Shown here piece by piece: positions 44,861-54,044 of a stretch of 64,000 nucleotides of DNA. The position numbers and the translations under genes are program-made. This DNA is from Planctomycetaceae bacterium. GTDB lineage: Bacteria > Planctomycetota > Phycisphaerae > Phycisphaerales > SM1A02. Under the pieces are notes generated by a model. That model was not told the DNA's origin and searched no databases. It saw only the letters and a program-made list of their open reading frames with translations. The stretch lies in assembly GCA_947474065.1 (NCBI GenBank), contig CANJHD010000003.1, positions 1-64,000 of the forward strand. Reading direction: 5' to 3'. Position 1 is the stretch's first letter. Each line of letters begins with the position of its first letter.

Positions 44861-46956
44861 GGAGTGCTGTTTGGTTGGGTCTGAGTTGGATCAGCTTCAA
44901 CACGAACACGGAACGGGTGTGCGGGTAGTTTGGACATTTCATCCACCACATTGGCGTCCGCTGGATTGTCTTGCCATCCGTAGCGAACTTCCACCGGTAG
45001 TGGAACGGCAGAACTACGAACCTTGATGGCATTTGGTGGACGCAATTCAGCGTCAGCCTTGAAGAACTTTCCATCAGCACCAGCAATGGCGAAACTAGCC
45101 GGCGCCTTGCCATCACGTGTTGTGAGCCGCCCACGCTCAACATCAAAGTCAATGACGATCCCATCAGTATCGCGTCGAACACTCTTGGTTCTTGGACCAC
45201 GCCACGCGGTGTCGGGCTTTCCGTATGACGTAGCCATGGCCCAACGCGCTAGACGTTCACCAACAGTGCGTTTGTCGCGAGGATGGATATCACCAGCATC
45301 ACCAACGTCAATCGTGGTGACAACGCCAGCATTTGGTGAAGAACGCTCGGTGGCAAGTTGTGCATCGCGCAGGATTGGCCATATGCCAGAAATCGGCTCG
45401 TTCGGTTGATATGGCTGGTACGCCGCCAAACTCACAATACCGAACGGCATGTCTGGTTGTTGGAACGCAGCTCGCCAACTACGGATGGTGAGCGGGAGCA
45501 GTGAGCGGTAAGCCTCCGCGTCAGCCACAGATCCGGCGTTCGCTTCACCCTGATACCAAATAGCACCCTTGATTTCTACGCCTGCAAATGGAGCAATCAT
45601 GGCGTTAAACATTGATGCCGGATCACCACCTCCAGTGCCAGGCGCAACTTCTTGTGAGGGGCGCTGTGGTGGTTGTGGAAGTCCATGAGCCGATCGACCC
45701 ATACGTGAAAGCCATTCACCCGACAATGGTATTGATGCATTGTTTACGTCGGCACAAGTGATGCGCATTGTCTCTGGCGGACTCATGAATCCACCCTCGC
45801 CTTGCATATCAACCACCTCAAGTGCAATTGTCCATGAACCCGACTTCACCATTGATGCAGGTATTCGGTAGCGTCGTGATGTTGCTAAATCAGAAATAGT
45901 GTTTGCAATCGGTCGACCATTGACGAATATGACATCGGCATCGTCAATTGCTCCAAGCTCAATGAAGCACTCCTTACCGTTCCACTCCGCGGGGATTTCC
46001 ACGGCGCGTCGATACCACTCAATGCCATCGATGTCCTTGCGTACAGGATCTGTGCTCCACCGGAGCGGCAGATTGACAGGCTTCCATTCATTTGCCTCTT
46101 CGGGTGCATCCTTGGAGAACCACTTTCCCTTTGCACCAGGATCAGTGGCGTTGATAGCACTCCACCACGCAGTACCAGCTTCCTGAAATCGCTTTCGCTC
46201 CACTTGGAATGCAGCATCTCGCTCTGCCACAGAAAGGCTGCTCCAGGCGTCCACAGAACGGCGTAGTTCCGCGACTTTGGCGGTATAGAGTGGATCCGCG
46301 CCAAGGGTGGCGAGATCAGTCCATGGTTCAGCGCGGGTTCCACCCCAGTTGAGCTCCAAGATTCCAATCGGCACACCTGTTGCTTTATGTAATTCTTGTG
46401 CAAACCAGAAATCAATCGCACCCATCTGTGGAGCGCTCGTTGGTGACAACACAATCCACGTCGCATTGACAGTGAACGCTGGGCGGTTAGCGGTGACATG
46501 TGGTGCTCGCAAGAACCGGATAGATGGCTCATTAGCAATAGCAACTCCGGCGGTGGTCTGGTCACCAGTGCCGCCCAATGTCCACTCCATATTGCTTTGG
46601 CCACCAGCAACCCAGATGTCACCAACCACGACATCTTTCACACTCACCGTATTTGCGCCCCGTACCTCAAGGGTGAGTGGATCATCACTGCCAGCCATCG
46701 GCGCCAACTCGACAACAAACCTGCCGCTTTGGCCAGCCGTCACACGCCCACTGCGCAATACGGCTCCCTTGGAATCAAGCAATTCCACGGTGATCTGTTC
46801 GTTGGGTTGCGCCGTTCCGAAAATGTGCGTACGCCGGTCGCGCTGTAGCACCATGTGATCGGTGAACGCCGCTGGAAGGGTTACGTCGGCAAGGGTGGCA
46901 AAGCAACAAATGGCGGCCATTGGAACAGCAACATTGGATGAATTGGTCAGGCGCAT
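44857..46956 (-). CDS. Secreted sialate O-acetylesterase family protein
   Basis: A 699-residue secreted protein. Signal sequence (~1-25), an N-terminal beta domain beginning LPAAFTDHMVLQRD, catalytic Ser in GDIWVAGGQSNMEW (GQSNM, residues 119-123), a jelly-roll insertion (~225-400, WYRRAVEIPAEWNG), the carbohydrate-esterase middle part, and the catalytic Asp-His in GDAGDIHPRDK near the C-terminus. It removes acetyl groups from sialic acids or other sugars. Start 46956 rather than 47025 because of the signal peptide. Confidence 0.88.
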   Translation of the reverse strand: MRLTNSSNVAVPMAAICCFATLADVTLPAAFTDHMVLQRDRRTHIFGTAQPNEQITVELLDSKGAVLRSGRVTAGQSGRFVVELAPMAGSDDPLTLEVRGANTVSVKDVVVGDIWVAGGQSNMEWTLGGTGDQTTAGVAIANEPSIRFLRAPHVTANRPAFTVNATWIVLSPTSAPQMGAIDFWFAQELHKATGVPIGILELNWGGTRAEPWTDLATLGADPLYTAKVAELRRSVDAWSSLSVAERDAAFQVERKRFQEAGTAWWSAINATDPGAKGKWFSKDAPEEANEWKPVNLPLRWSTDPVRKDIDGIEWYRRAVEIPAEWNGKECFIELGAIDDADVIFVNGRPIANTISDLATSRRYRIPASMVKSGSWTIALEVVDMQGEGGFMSPPETMRITCADVNNASIPLSGEWLSRMGRSAHGLPQPPQRPSQEVAPGTGGGDPASMFNAMIAPFAGVEIKGAIWYQGEANAGSVADAEAYRSLLPLTIRSWRAAFQQPDMPFGIVSLAAYQPYQPNEPISGIWPILRDAQLATERSSPNAGVVTTIDVGDAGDIHPRDKRTVGERLARWAMATSYGKPDTAWRGPRTKSVRRDTDGIVIDFDVERGRLTTRDGKAPASFAIAGADGKFFKADAELRPPNAIKVRSSAVPLPVEVRYGWQDNPADANVVDEMSKLPAHPFRVRVEADPTQTQPNSTP

Positions 46957-47003
46957 ATGTGGATGATGCCCGGAGCCGGGCGCAGATGCAATATCGTTTA
47001 CAT

Positions 47004-47678
47004 ATGGCAGATTCTGAGAGACCACGGATTGGTATCACCGCCGACATAACTCGCGACGATCGCGGCCGCGCGCGGCACCAAGTACCCGCGACCTATATCG
47101 ACGCCGTTGTTGCCGCGGGTGGACTCCCGATCATTTTGCCAGCCAGTGCCGAGTTACGGAAAGAACTGCTTGGTGCGGTAGATGGAGTAATCATCATTGG
47201 TGGCAATGATGTGGACACCCGTGAATTCGGAATTCCACTTCACTCCGAAGCACAGGTGATAGATGCGGCGCGACAAGCGGCGGACCTTGCTCTACTTAAA
47301 GACCTTGATGCAACACCCACGCTTCCAGTACTAGGCATTTGTCTTGGTATGCAGCTCATGGGCGTTTATCAGGGCGCGGAACTTATTCAGCACCTTGGCG
47401 ATCAGTTGGCTGATAGTGATCGGCACCGTAATGATTACAAACACATAGTGGAGAGTGCTCTTGGTAACGGACCAGTTGCCAGCTCACACCACCAGGCGCT
47501 CGCGGATGCGGGACGCCTTGAGGTCATCGGCCTGTCAGACGATGGAGTGATTGAGGCGATTCGCGATCCATCCAAGCCGTTCTATGTGGGCGTGCAGTGG
47601 CACCCTGAGCGAACCGACGATTTGACCATGGGGCTTGGGGTAATTCGCCTCCTCGTGGAAGCAGCGCGCAGGCGGTAG
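47004..47678 (+). CDS. Peptidase C26 family (gamma-glutamyl hydrolase type) protein
   Basis: A 224-residue class I glutamine-amidotransferase-fold hydrolase related to PuuD. Cys113 sits in the nucleophile elbow GICLGMQLMG, and the His-Glu pair in VGVQWHPERTDD. The family hydrolyses gamma-glutamyl bonds such as gamma-glutamyl-GABA. ATG 47004 gives MADSERPRIGITAD, the family's usual start; 47 bp separate it from the divergent esterase gene, so both promoters lie there. Confidence 0.86.
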   Translation: MADSERPRIGITADITRDDRGRARHQVPATYIDAVVAAGGLPIILPASAELRKELLGAVDGVIIIGGNDVDTREFGIPLHSEAQVIDAARQAADLALLKDLDATPTLPVLGICLGMQLMGVYQGAELIQHLGDQLADSDRHRNDYKHIVESALGNGPVASSHHQALADAGRLEVIGLSDDGVIEAIRDPSKPFYVGVQWHPERTDDLTMGLGVIRLLVEAARRR

Positions 47679-47687
47679 GCTGATTTC

Positions 47688-48563
47688 ATGCTCATTCCCA
47701 CCTTTGTCGCCAGTATCGCTTTCTTCGCAATCGGTGATGTCTTGGTTCCAGGCAAGCCAGCACCCGCCTTCACTGTTGACTCGTTTGTTCGCGGCCAAGA
47801 GGTGAAGACACTTGAGTTGGGCAAGGTGCACGTGATCGACTTCTGGGCAACATGGTGTGGGCCATGTGTTGCCAGCATGCCGCATCTCACCGAACTACAG
47901 AAGCAGAATCCAGACGTTCAATTCATTGGTGTTGCGGGATTTGAACGCGGCAAAGATGCTTCGGATAGTAAGAAGCGTGTTCAGGACTTTCTTCAGGCAA
48001 AGAGTGACCGGGTTGGATTTGCTATTGCGTTTGATGGCGACGGAACCATGGCAACTGAATGGATGACTGCCGCGCGACGTAACACCATTCCAACATCGTT
48101 CATCGTTGGCAAAGATGGCAACATTGCATTTATTGGATCACCAAACGCCGAACTTGATGCCGCGATAGCTGAGGCAAAGAAGGCTGTCTCTTCTGTTGTT
48201 CCCCCTGCGCCAACAGCAACAAAGCCAAACACCACTGATTCAGGAATCCCTGTAAAAACAGTCCAAGTGAGCGAAGAACCAACAGATGAGAAGGGAACAT
48301 CCACCACCACATCTGTTTCTACAGAAACTCACTCCGTTACTAAAAACGGGGTATCAAGTAATAGCGTCGTGACTGTTGAGACCACAGTTGAAATTCGCGA
48401 TGGCCGCCGCAAGACCACAGTTACACGAACTGAGGCGGGGTCCAGTGATTCAACCAAGCAGTCATCGGGAACAACCGGCGCCTCAGGGGCGAAGTCATCA
48501 TCGGGCGCGTCAGGGAGTTCATCTGGATCATCGAAGTCGAGTTCGTCTGGCAACCAGCCCTGA
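47688..48563 (+). CDS. TlpA-like secreted thioredoxin with Ser-rich tail
   Basis: A 291-residue protein. Signal-like N-terminus, thioredoxin fold with redox motif WCGPC (residues 56-60) in VIDFWATWCGPCVASMP, cis-Pro region NTIPTSFIVGKDG, then a Thr/Ser/Gly-rich, probably disordered tail of about 120 residues (~170-291) with SSSGASGSSSGSSKSS. Likely a periplasmic disulfide reductase or oxidase attached to the envelope. It follows the C26 gene by 9 bp and precedes eboE by 7 bp. Confidence 0.85.
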   Translation: MLIPTFVASIAFFAIGDVLVPGKPAPAFTVDSFVRGQEVKTLELGKVHVIDFWATWCGPCVASMPHLTELQKQNPDVQFIGVAGFERGKDASDSKKRVQDFLQAKSDRVGFAIAFDGDGTMATEWMTAARRNTIPTSFIVGKDGNIAFIGSPNAELDAAIAEAKKAVSSVVPPAPTATKPNTTDSGIPVKTVQVSEEPTDEKGTSTTTSVSTETHSVTKNGVSSNSVVTVETTVEIRDGRRKTTVTRTEAGSSDSTKQSSGTTGASGAKSSSGASGSSSGSSKSSSSGNQP

Positions 48564-48570
48564 TCTCTAA

Positions 48571-49743
48571 GTGCTTCCCGCATATTGCACCAACGTCGTG
48601 GCGGGGCGCACCATCAAAGAGACGTGCGCAAATGTCGAACGAGTATTTGTTCAGGTACGGGATCGTGTTGCGCCAAACACGATGCTTCCACTTGGCTTGT
48701 GGCTGTCATCCCGCGCAGCTGAACAACTTTCGGAGTCTGTAGGAGGTGGTGCGGAATTGCGCGATCGTCTAGCGGCGGCCGGGCTTTCGATTGTCACGCT
48801 CAATGGGTTTCCGTATCACGATTTTCACAGTTCTGAGGTGAAATTACGGGTTTATGAGCCACACTGGGCAGACACGCGCCGCGCCCTTCATACACAGCGC
48901 CTTGCCGATTTACTCCCAGACTTGTTGATGCCAGGCACGCGCCACGCATCCATCTCTACCCTGCCGCTTGGTTGGCGCGCGCGATTCAGTCAAGAAGGCT
49001 GCGGAGCGAGTATTGGTGTTGCGAGCGCACTGTTGGAACAAACCGTGCGTCACTTGGCGCGCCTTGAGGATAGAACCGGAATTCGAATTACAGTTGATAT
49101 TGAGCCAGAGCCAGGATGCATGCTTGATCGTGCAGTTGATGTGGTTGGGTTCTTTGAACACGCCTTGCACGCGCGCCGTGGCGAACCAGACCCGCGTCGA
49201 TATGTTGGCGTATGTCATGACACATGTCACGCGGCGGTTATGTTTGAAGATCAAACAACAGTGCTTCGCTCTTACCGCACCGCCGGAATTAGTGTGAATA
49301 AGATTCAACTTTCAAGTGCACTCATTGCGGACGGAAGCACAGAATCACTTGCAAGTCTTAGTAGTTATTCTGAAGCGCGCTATCTTCATCAAACTTGCGT
49401 TCGTGCCACAAATGGCACAGTACGGTTTTTTGACGACCTTCCGCTAGCGCTTTCTGAAAGCCCTGTTGGCGAGTGGCGAACACACTTTCACGTACCGGTA
49501 TTTGCCCCAAGCCTTGGCCGCCTCGGTACCACACAGGCGGGAATAGTTGAGTGTATTAATGAAATACGGTTGTGGCCCATCGAAGAGCAACCCGTGTTGG
49601 AGATAGAGACTTACGCATGGGATGTATTGCCAAGCGGTGTTTGTGATGAAACCACCCTTGTCGACGGAATTGTGCGGGAGATCGAGTGGTGTTCTCAGTA
49701 CACGGGGTCTGCAGGCCAGTCGTCCGCGGTGAAACCATCATGA
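48571..49743 (+). CDS. eboE: EboE-like TIM-barrel metabolite traffic protein
   Basis: A 390-residue protein of the sugar-phosphate isomerase/epimerase TIM-barrel type. The opening MLPAYCTNVVAGRTIKET is typical of EboE, as is the later VDIEPEPGCMLDRA, GVCHDTCHAAVMFE and NKIQLSSAL (metal-site residues Glu, His/Asp, Gln). GTG start. Overlaps the eboC-like gene by ATGA. In cyanobacteria ebo products assist export of a metabolite precursor; the reaction of EboE is unknown. Confidence 0.78.
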   Translation: MLPAYCTNVVAGRTIKETCANVERVFVQVRDRVAPNTMLPLGLWLSSRAAEQLSESVGGGAELRDRLAAAGLSIVTLNGFPYHDFHSSEVKLRVYEPHWADTRRALHTQRLADLLPDLLMPGTRHASISTLPLGWRARFSQEGCGASIGVASALLEQTVRHLARLEDRTGIRITVDIEPEPGCMLDRAVDVVGFFEHALHARRGEPDPRRYVGVCHDTCHAAVMFEDQTTVLRSYRTAGISVNKIQLSSALIADGSTESLASLSSYSEARYLHQTCVRATNGTVRFFDDLPLALSESPVGEWRTHFHVPVFAPSLGRLGTTQAGIVECINEIRLWPIEEQPVLEIETYAWDVLPSGVCDETTLVDGIVREIEWCSQYTGSAGQSSAVKPS

Positions 49744-50657
49744 GTAATTCATTGCCGGTAGGCGCATGGCTGTCTGTGTTACGAATATCAAACGCGCCAA
49801 CAGTGATTTCGCAGGTACTCGCTGGTGTTGCGATCGGTATCTACACCCACGTCATCGATACCTACGCGCTGTTCGGTCTAACAGTGCTTGTTGGCGTTGG
49901 CATACTTCTTTCGTACTTAGCAGGAATGGTTCTCAACGATGCGTTTGATGCGCGGATAGACGCTATTGAGCGACCAAGTCGACCAATCCCATCTGGACGA
50001 ATTTCTCTCTTCATCGCTCGATTCGTGGGTGGTTCGATGTTGCTTGTTGGTATTGGCATGCTTGCCGTTGCATCACCAGCGACATTCATTTGGGCGTTGG
50101 TGCTTGGCGTGTGCATTGTTGCTTACGACATTCTGCATTCACTGTCGGCAGGCAGCTTCCTGTTAATTGCATCTTGCCGCGCCCTAGTGCCGATCATTGC
50201 CGCATTTGCAGTAAACCAAGATGCGGAATGGTCACTCCTTTCATGGGTCGCGGTTGGATCATTTACATTCATTGCGGCCGTCAGCATTGCGGCAAGGAAT
50301 GAAATGGTCGGCTTTGGTGTAGTCGCCCGGGCTGCATCGTGGGTGTTAGTGGTCGCAACGTGTGTCCCCATTGCGATGTGGTATGTCGCGGGAGTCTGTC
50401 CAAACAACGCGTTGTTTGTCGCGGCCGGATTGGGCTCGGTCGCAATAGCAGTGTCCCTGGTCATGGTTGGCATTCGCACCGCATCGGGGGCAGAACCAGC
50501 CTGTTGCGTTCCCGTCGCGGTTGCCACATGGATTGGGGCGATCCCGGCGGTGGACGCCGCAACCTGCTTTCTCTTGGGAAGACCCATTCTCGCTGCGCTA
50601 TGCCTAGGAATGTTGGTTGTGGCCCGGACCCTTCGACCACGATTCGCTGGCAGCTAA
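49740..50657 (+). CDS. eboC: EboC-like UbiA family prenyltransferase
   Basis: A 305-residue integral membrane protein with about nine helices. The first Asp-rich motif is present as NDAFDARIDAIERPSRPIPSG (N-D-x-x-D-x-x-x-D), the second is weaker (AYDILHSLSAGS), as in EboC proteins. UbiA enzymes attach a prenyl chain to an aromatic acceptor; here the acceptor is unknown. The start at 49740 is fixed by the ATGA overlap with eboE. Confidence 0.8.
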   Translation: MSNSLPVGAWLSVLRISNAPTVISQVLAGVAIGIYTHVIDTYALFGLTVLVGVGILLSYLAGMVLNDAFDARIDAIERPSRPIPSGRISLFIARFVGGSMLLVGIGMLAVASPATFIWALVLGVCIVAYDILHSLSAGSFLLIASCRALVPIIAAFAVNQDAEWSLLSWVAVGSFTFIAAVSIAARNEMVGFGVVARAASWVLVVATCVPIAMWYVAGVCPNNALFVAAGLGSVAIAVSLVMVGIRTASGAEPACCVPVAVATWIGAIPAVDAATCFLLGRPILAALCLGMLVVARTLRPRFAGS

Positions 50658-50690
50658 GGGTCGGCTCGCCTTGCTACCATTCGCGCCCGC

Positions 50691-51086
50691 ATGCAGATTC
50701 TTGCCGACACATCACTGACGAATTACATCCCGATAGCCATCGCCTTGGCGATGAGTATCGGCTTCGCCGTTGTGAATGTCGGCGCCAGCCTCATTCTTGG
50801 GCCGCGCCGCCAAGGCGCCATCAAGGGTGCAACCTATGAGTCAGGCATGGAGGCGATCGGCTCCACACGCAAGCGCTTCAATGTGCGCTTCTTTGTAGTG
50901 GCGATGACCTTCTTGCTCTTTGATGTAGAAGTGATATTTCTCTACCCATGGGCAGTTGCATACAGCCAACTCGAACCACAAAGCCCCATGGCAGGATTGT
51001 TTCTGGCGCGCATTCTCTTCTTCATTAGCACCAGCGTCATTGCTTACATCTATGCATGGCGCAAGGGTGTGTTTCGCTGGGACTAA
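50691..51086 (+). CDS. nuoA: NADH-quinone oxidoreductase subunit A
   Basis: A 131-residue subunit of respiratory complex I with three transmembrane helices. The family signature is clear: ATYESGMEAIGSTRKRFNVRFFVVAMTFLLFDVEVIFLYPWA (key elements Y-E-S-G, F-D-V-E, F-L-Y-P-W). No nuoB or other complex I gene follows; the next gene is on the other strand. The 34 bp to the eboC stop suggest cotranscription or its own weak promoter. Confidence 0.93.
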   Translation: MQILADTSLTNYIPIAIALAMSIGFAVVNVGASLILGPRRQGAIKGATYESGMEAIGSTRKRFNVRFFVVAMTFLLFDVEVIFLYPWAVAYSQLEPQSPMAGLFLARILFFISTSVIAYIYAWRKGVFRWD

Positions 51087-51157
51087 TACCGGCGCGAGGG
51101 TGGATGCTTGACACACAAAAACAAGATTGCCGGGCCACCAAGAGCGTCACCAGGTGT

Positions 51158-51184
51158 GTGACGTCACTGGATGTGTGACGTCAC
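51158..51184. repeat. Two GTGACGTCAC palindromes in tandem
   Basis: The perfect 10-bp palindrome GTGACGTCAC occurs at 51158-51167 and 51175-51184, 17 bp centre to centre, each preceded by GT, between convergent nuoA and the aldo/keto reductase gene. A further half-site CGTCACC lies at 51145-51151. Either a protein-binding site or part of a bidirectional terminator; no T-run follows. Confidence 0.7.
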
Positions 51185-51207
51185 CAGCTTTCTACTGCAC
51201 GCAATTA

Positions 51208-52308
51208 TTACCAACGCTCACTAGCACTCTGTGGCGCCAGTGGCCATGGGTCACCATGAACTCCATTGATGGTGGTGCCATTGTGAATACCCGATCGCAC
51301 AAACTCTAGGAAATCACATGGAAATGGCAGTTCTGGCTTGGTGAGAGCATCGAGCTCATCAATTTCTTGCACACTGAGATGGACGTTCATGGCGCCCATG
51401 TTGTCTTCAAGCTGTTCGAGTGTGCGAGTACCAATGATCGTGCTGGCAACACCCGGTCGGCCCATTGTCCAACGTAATGCGAGCTGAGCAACAGTGCACT
51501 GCTTACTGCTCGCCATGGCGTGCATCACATCAAGCAATTTCCAGGTTCGTTCTGTGAGGAACTTCGAATCAGGCTTCACGCGGGTGGAGCCATCATCTTT
51601 GGGTGGATGGGAGCGACTGAACTTTCCACTAAGAACCCCCCCTCGCAGTGGACTCCAGGGCGTGACACCCATTCCCTCATGAATGGCCATCGGAATGAGT
51701 TCGGCTTCGACAGTTCGCTGTAGCAGGCTGTATTCGATCTGCAACGCCACGAGTGGCGTTGACCCATTGTTGCGAGCAAAGGACTGAGCGATCGCGCACA
51801 CCCAGGCGGGATGGTCACTCAATCCAATGTGGCGCACTTTGCCTTGGCGCACTAGGAGTTCCATGCCGCGCATTAACTCGTCGATCGGTGTGAGGCGGTC
51901 CCAGAAGTGGCACCAAAGAAGATCGATGTAGTCAGTTCCGAGGCGACGCAGGGAGTGTTCCACCGCGTTCATCATGGCCTTTGAGCCGCTTCCACCCCCG
52001 TTTGGGTCGCCCGGCCACATGTTTCCACCGAATTTCGTGGCAATCACCACGCGATCACGGCTGCCAGCACCGGCGCCTGTGTGGAAGTAGTCACCAAGGA
52101 CCTTCTCACTGTGCCCCTTGGTGTAAATGTTGGCTGTATCGATGAAGTTTCCACCAAGTTCAAGGTAACGCGAGAGCATGGCGTTGCTCCCAGCGACGTC
52201 AGTTCCAAAGCCCCACTCGGTACCAAAGGTCATGGCGCCAAGGCAAATTGGATGAACCCGAAGGCCGCTGCGTCCAAGGGTGACATAGTGTGGTGCGGTG
52301 GTGTGCAT
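51208..52308 (-). CDS. Aldo/keto reductase
   Basis: A 366-residue (alpha/beta)8-barrel NADPH-dependent oxidoreductase. The catalytic tetrad is present: Asp and Tyr in FIDTANIYTKGHSE, Lys in VIATKFGG, His in LLWCHFWDR. The cofactor loop (ASTIIGTRTLEQLEDN) lies near the C-terminus. It resembles the YghZ-type group with long insertion loops (GDPNGGGSGSK). ATG 52308 gives the usual start (VTLGRSGLRV); the longer frame to 52410 would overlap the divergent gene. Confidence 0.9.
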   Translation of the reverse strand: MHTTAPHYVTLGRSGLRVHPICLGAMTFGTEWGFGTDVAGSNAMLSRYLELGGNFIDTANIYTKGHSEKVLGDYFHTGAGAGSRDRVVIATKFGGNMWPGDPNGGGSGSKAMMNAVEHSLRRLGTDYIDLLWCHFWDRLTPIDELMRGMELLVRQGKVRHIGLSDHPAWVCAIAQSFARNNGSTPLVALQIEYSLLQRTVEAELIPMAIHEGMGVTPWSPLRGGVLSGKFSRSHPPKDDGSTRVKPDSKFLTERTWKLLDVMHAMASSKQCTVAQLALRWTMGRPGVASTIIGTRTLEQLEDNMGAMNVHLSVQEIDELDALTKPELPFPCDFLEFVRSGIHNGTTINGVHGDPWPLAPQSASERW

Positions 52309-52348
52309 GGCAGCACGATATGCCCGCTCTTCCCTATGCTGCAAGTCT

Positions 52349-53809
52349 GTGTCTAAATCACCATCATTGACGTTCTTTGGGGCTGCAGGCGAGGTCACCG
52401 GAAGTTGCACCCTAGTAGAGACGGAGCACGCCCGCGTCTTGATCGACTTTGGTCTGTTTCAGGGGGCGATGTCCCAAGAGCAACGCAACAAGGTTCCTCC
52501 TGCTCTGGACTTTCGGCGATTGAACGCCGTTGTTTGTACTCACGCTCATATTGATCACTGTGGTCGACTGGGGATGCTGCCTCGCCTTGGATTTGAGGGA
52601 CCCGTCTTCTGCACCGAGCCAACAGCAACACTGTTGCCGATGGTCCTTCGTAGTTCTGCAAACCTGCAGAAGATGCGGGTTGAAGAATTTCGCGAGGGCA
52701 CAGGGCCAGACGCCGTGGTGCTGGATCCACCACCAGATCCGTCATTGAAGGTCGATGACAGGCACGAAGACCCGCCGGTTCTGTACGCGCGCGGTGATGC
52801 TGAGCGTGTCAGTCGGAACTTAGTTGCGGTGCCTTATCGCGTATGGCGAGAGATTGTCCCAGGTATTCGCATGCGCCTTCATGATGCAAGCCACATCATC
52901 GGTAGCGCATCAGTGGAACTTGAGATCACGCATGGCGCATCACGCATTCGAGTGGTTTTTTCAGGCGATATTGGCCCTTCTGGCGAAACCTATCTGGCCG
53001 CTCGCGGCTACGCGCCAGAAGCAGACGTAGTGGTCATGGAGTCCACCACTGGTAGCCGTCCTATTGGGACACATGCTCCAGATACCGACGCGTCACTACG
53101 CGAGGTGATCGAGCATTGCCGTCACGGTCGTCGCACCGCCATCATGCCAACCTTTAGTGTTGGTCGCGCGCAGGTGCTTGTGCATCACCTTGCACAGTTG
53201 TCGCGCGAGGGATTGCTTGATGACATTCCGGTGTATCTCGACAGCCCGATGGCCATCCGCGCGGCTGAGTTGTGTGTTCAACACCCAACACTGCTTTCGG
53301 GTACCGCCCGAGCAATGATTGGTCGCGGGCACTCACCGTTTGAATTTGATTCGCTTCATTGCCTGTGGTCTCGTAAGCACTCATTGAAGATTGCCGGGCG
53401 TGAGGGCGCAGGAATTGTTCTTGCTGGAAGTGGCTTCTGTGATGCTGGTCCGGTGTTGCATCACTTGGAAACAGCTCTTGGTCACGACCGCGGATTTGTG
53501 GTGTTCACTGGCTACGTGTTGCCGGGTTCGATGGCAGAATCCTTGGCGAACGGGGTTGCCAAGCGTGTGCGCATCAATGGAACAGAGTTGGACGTTCGGG
53601 CGCGTATCTCACGATTGCAGGGTCTGAGCGGTCACGCCGACGCAGATCAGATGTGCGACTGGGTGGCCGGTAGTGGGCACGTTCCGGGGTTGGTTGTCTT
53701 GAACCACGGCGACGACGCAGCACGAATTGGCATGGAAACCCGCATTTTGGCGGCCATGACCACCAAGATTGTCCGTCCAGCGTGCCAAGACACAGTTGCC
53801 CTTGCCTAA
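52349..53809 (+). CDS. Metallo-beta-lactamase/beta-CASP RNA nuclease
   Basis: A 486-residue nuclease of the Ysh1/CPSF73-like family. Starts LTFFGAAGEVTGSCTLVE, the family's standard opening; metal motif CTHAHIDHCGRLG (HxHxDH), then LHDASHIIGSAS, FSGDIGPSG, the beta-CASP domain (~210-410, PTFSVGRAQ, DSPMA), and the closing His motif GLSGHADADQM. Processes or degrades RNA. GTG 52349 is chosen because it leaves a gap to the divergent aldo/keto reductase gene. Confidence 0.88.
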   Translation: MSKSPSLTFFGAAGEVTGSCTLVETEHARVLIDFGLFQGAMSQEQRNKVPPALDFRRLNAVVCTHAHIDHCGRLGMLPRLGFEGPVFCTEPTATLLPMVLRSSANLQKMRVEEFREGTGPDAVVLDPPPDPSLKVDDRHEDPPVLYARGDAERVSRNLVAVPYRVWREIVPGIRMRLHDASHIIGSASVELEITHGASRIRVVFSGDIGPSGETYLAARGYAPEADVVVMESTTGSRPIGTHAPDTDASLREVIEHCRHGRRTAIMPTFSVGRAQVLVHHLAQLSREGLLDDIPVYLDSPMAIRAAELCVQHPTLLSGTARAMIGRGHSPFEFDSLHCLWSRKHSLKIAGREGAGIVLAGSGFCDAGPVLHHLETALGHDRGFVVFTGYVLPGSMAESLANGVAKRVRINGTELDVRARISRLQGLSGHADADQMCDWVAGSGHVPGLVVLNHGDDAARIGMETRILAAMTTKIVRPACQDTVALA

Positions 53810-53922
53810 ATTCGTTCCTGTGTAAGGTGTCCCTATTTAATAGGCGAGCCCCGCTGTGGTGGCGGTGGGTTTAACACACCAGCTTCTATGGTGGACGTTT
53901 TTTGTGGCAATAGGGGTAGATA

Positions 53923-54044
53923 GCCACATGATCGCGTGAGATCGACACAAAATCGACCAGTCAAATACGGTTGAAGGTTCGGTCTTTAACAACCAAAATA
54001 ACGATTGATCGCGATAGAACAGACCATGATCGCCACATGATCGC
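53923..54044. repeat. Iteron-like direct repeats upstream of parB
   Basis: The 13-mer GCCACATGATCGC occurs exactly at 53923-53935 and 54032-54044. Shorter relatives (CCATGATCGCC at 54023-54033 and TTGATCGCGAT at 54005-54015) lie between, the last including the palindrome ATCGCGAT. They might bind a partition, replication or regulatory protein. Confidence 0.6.
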
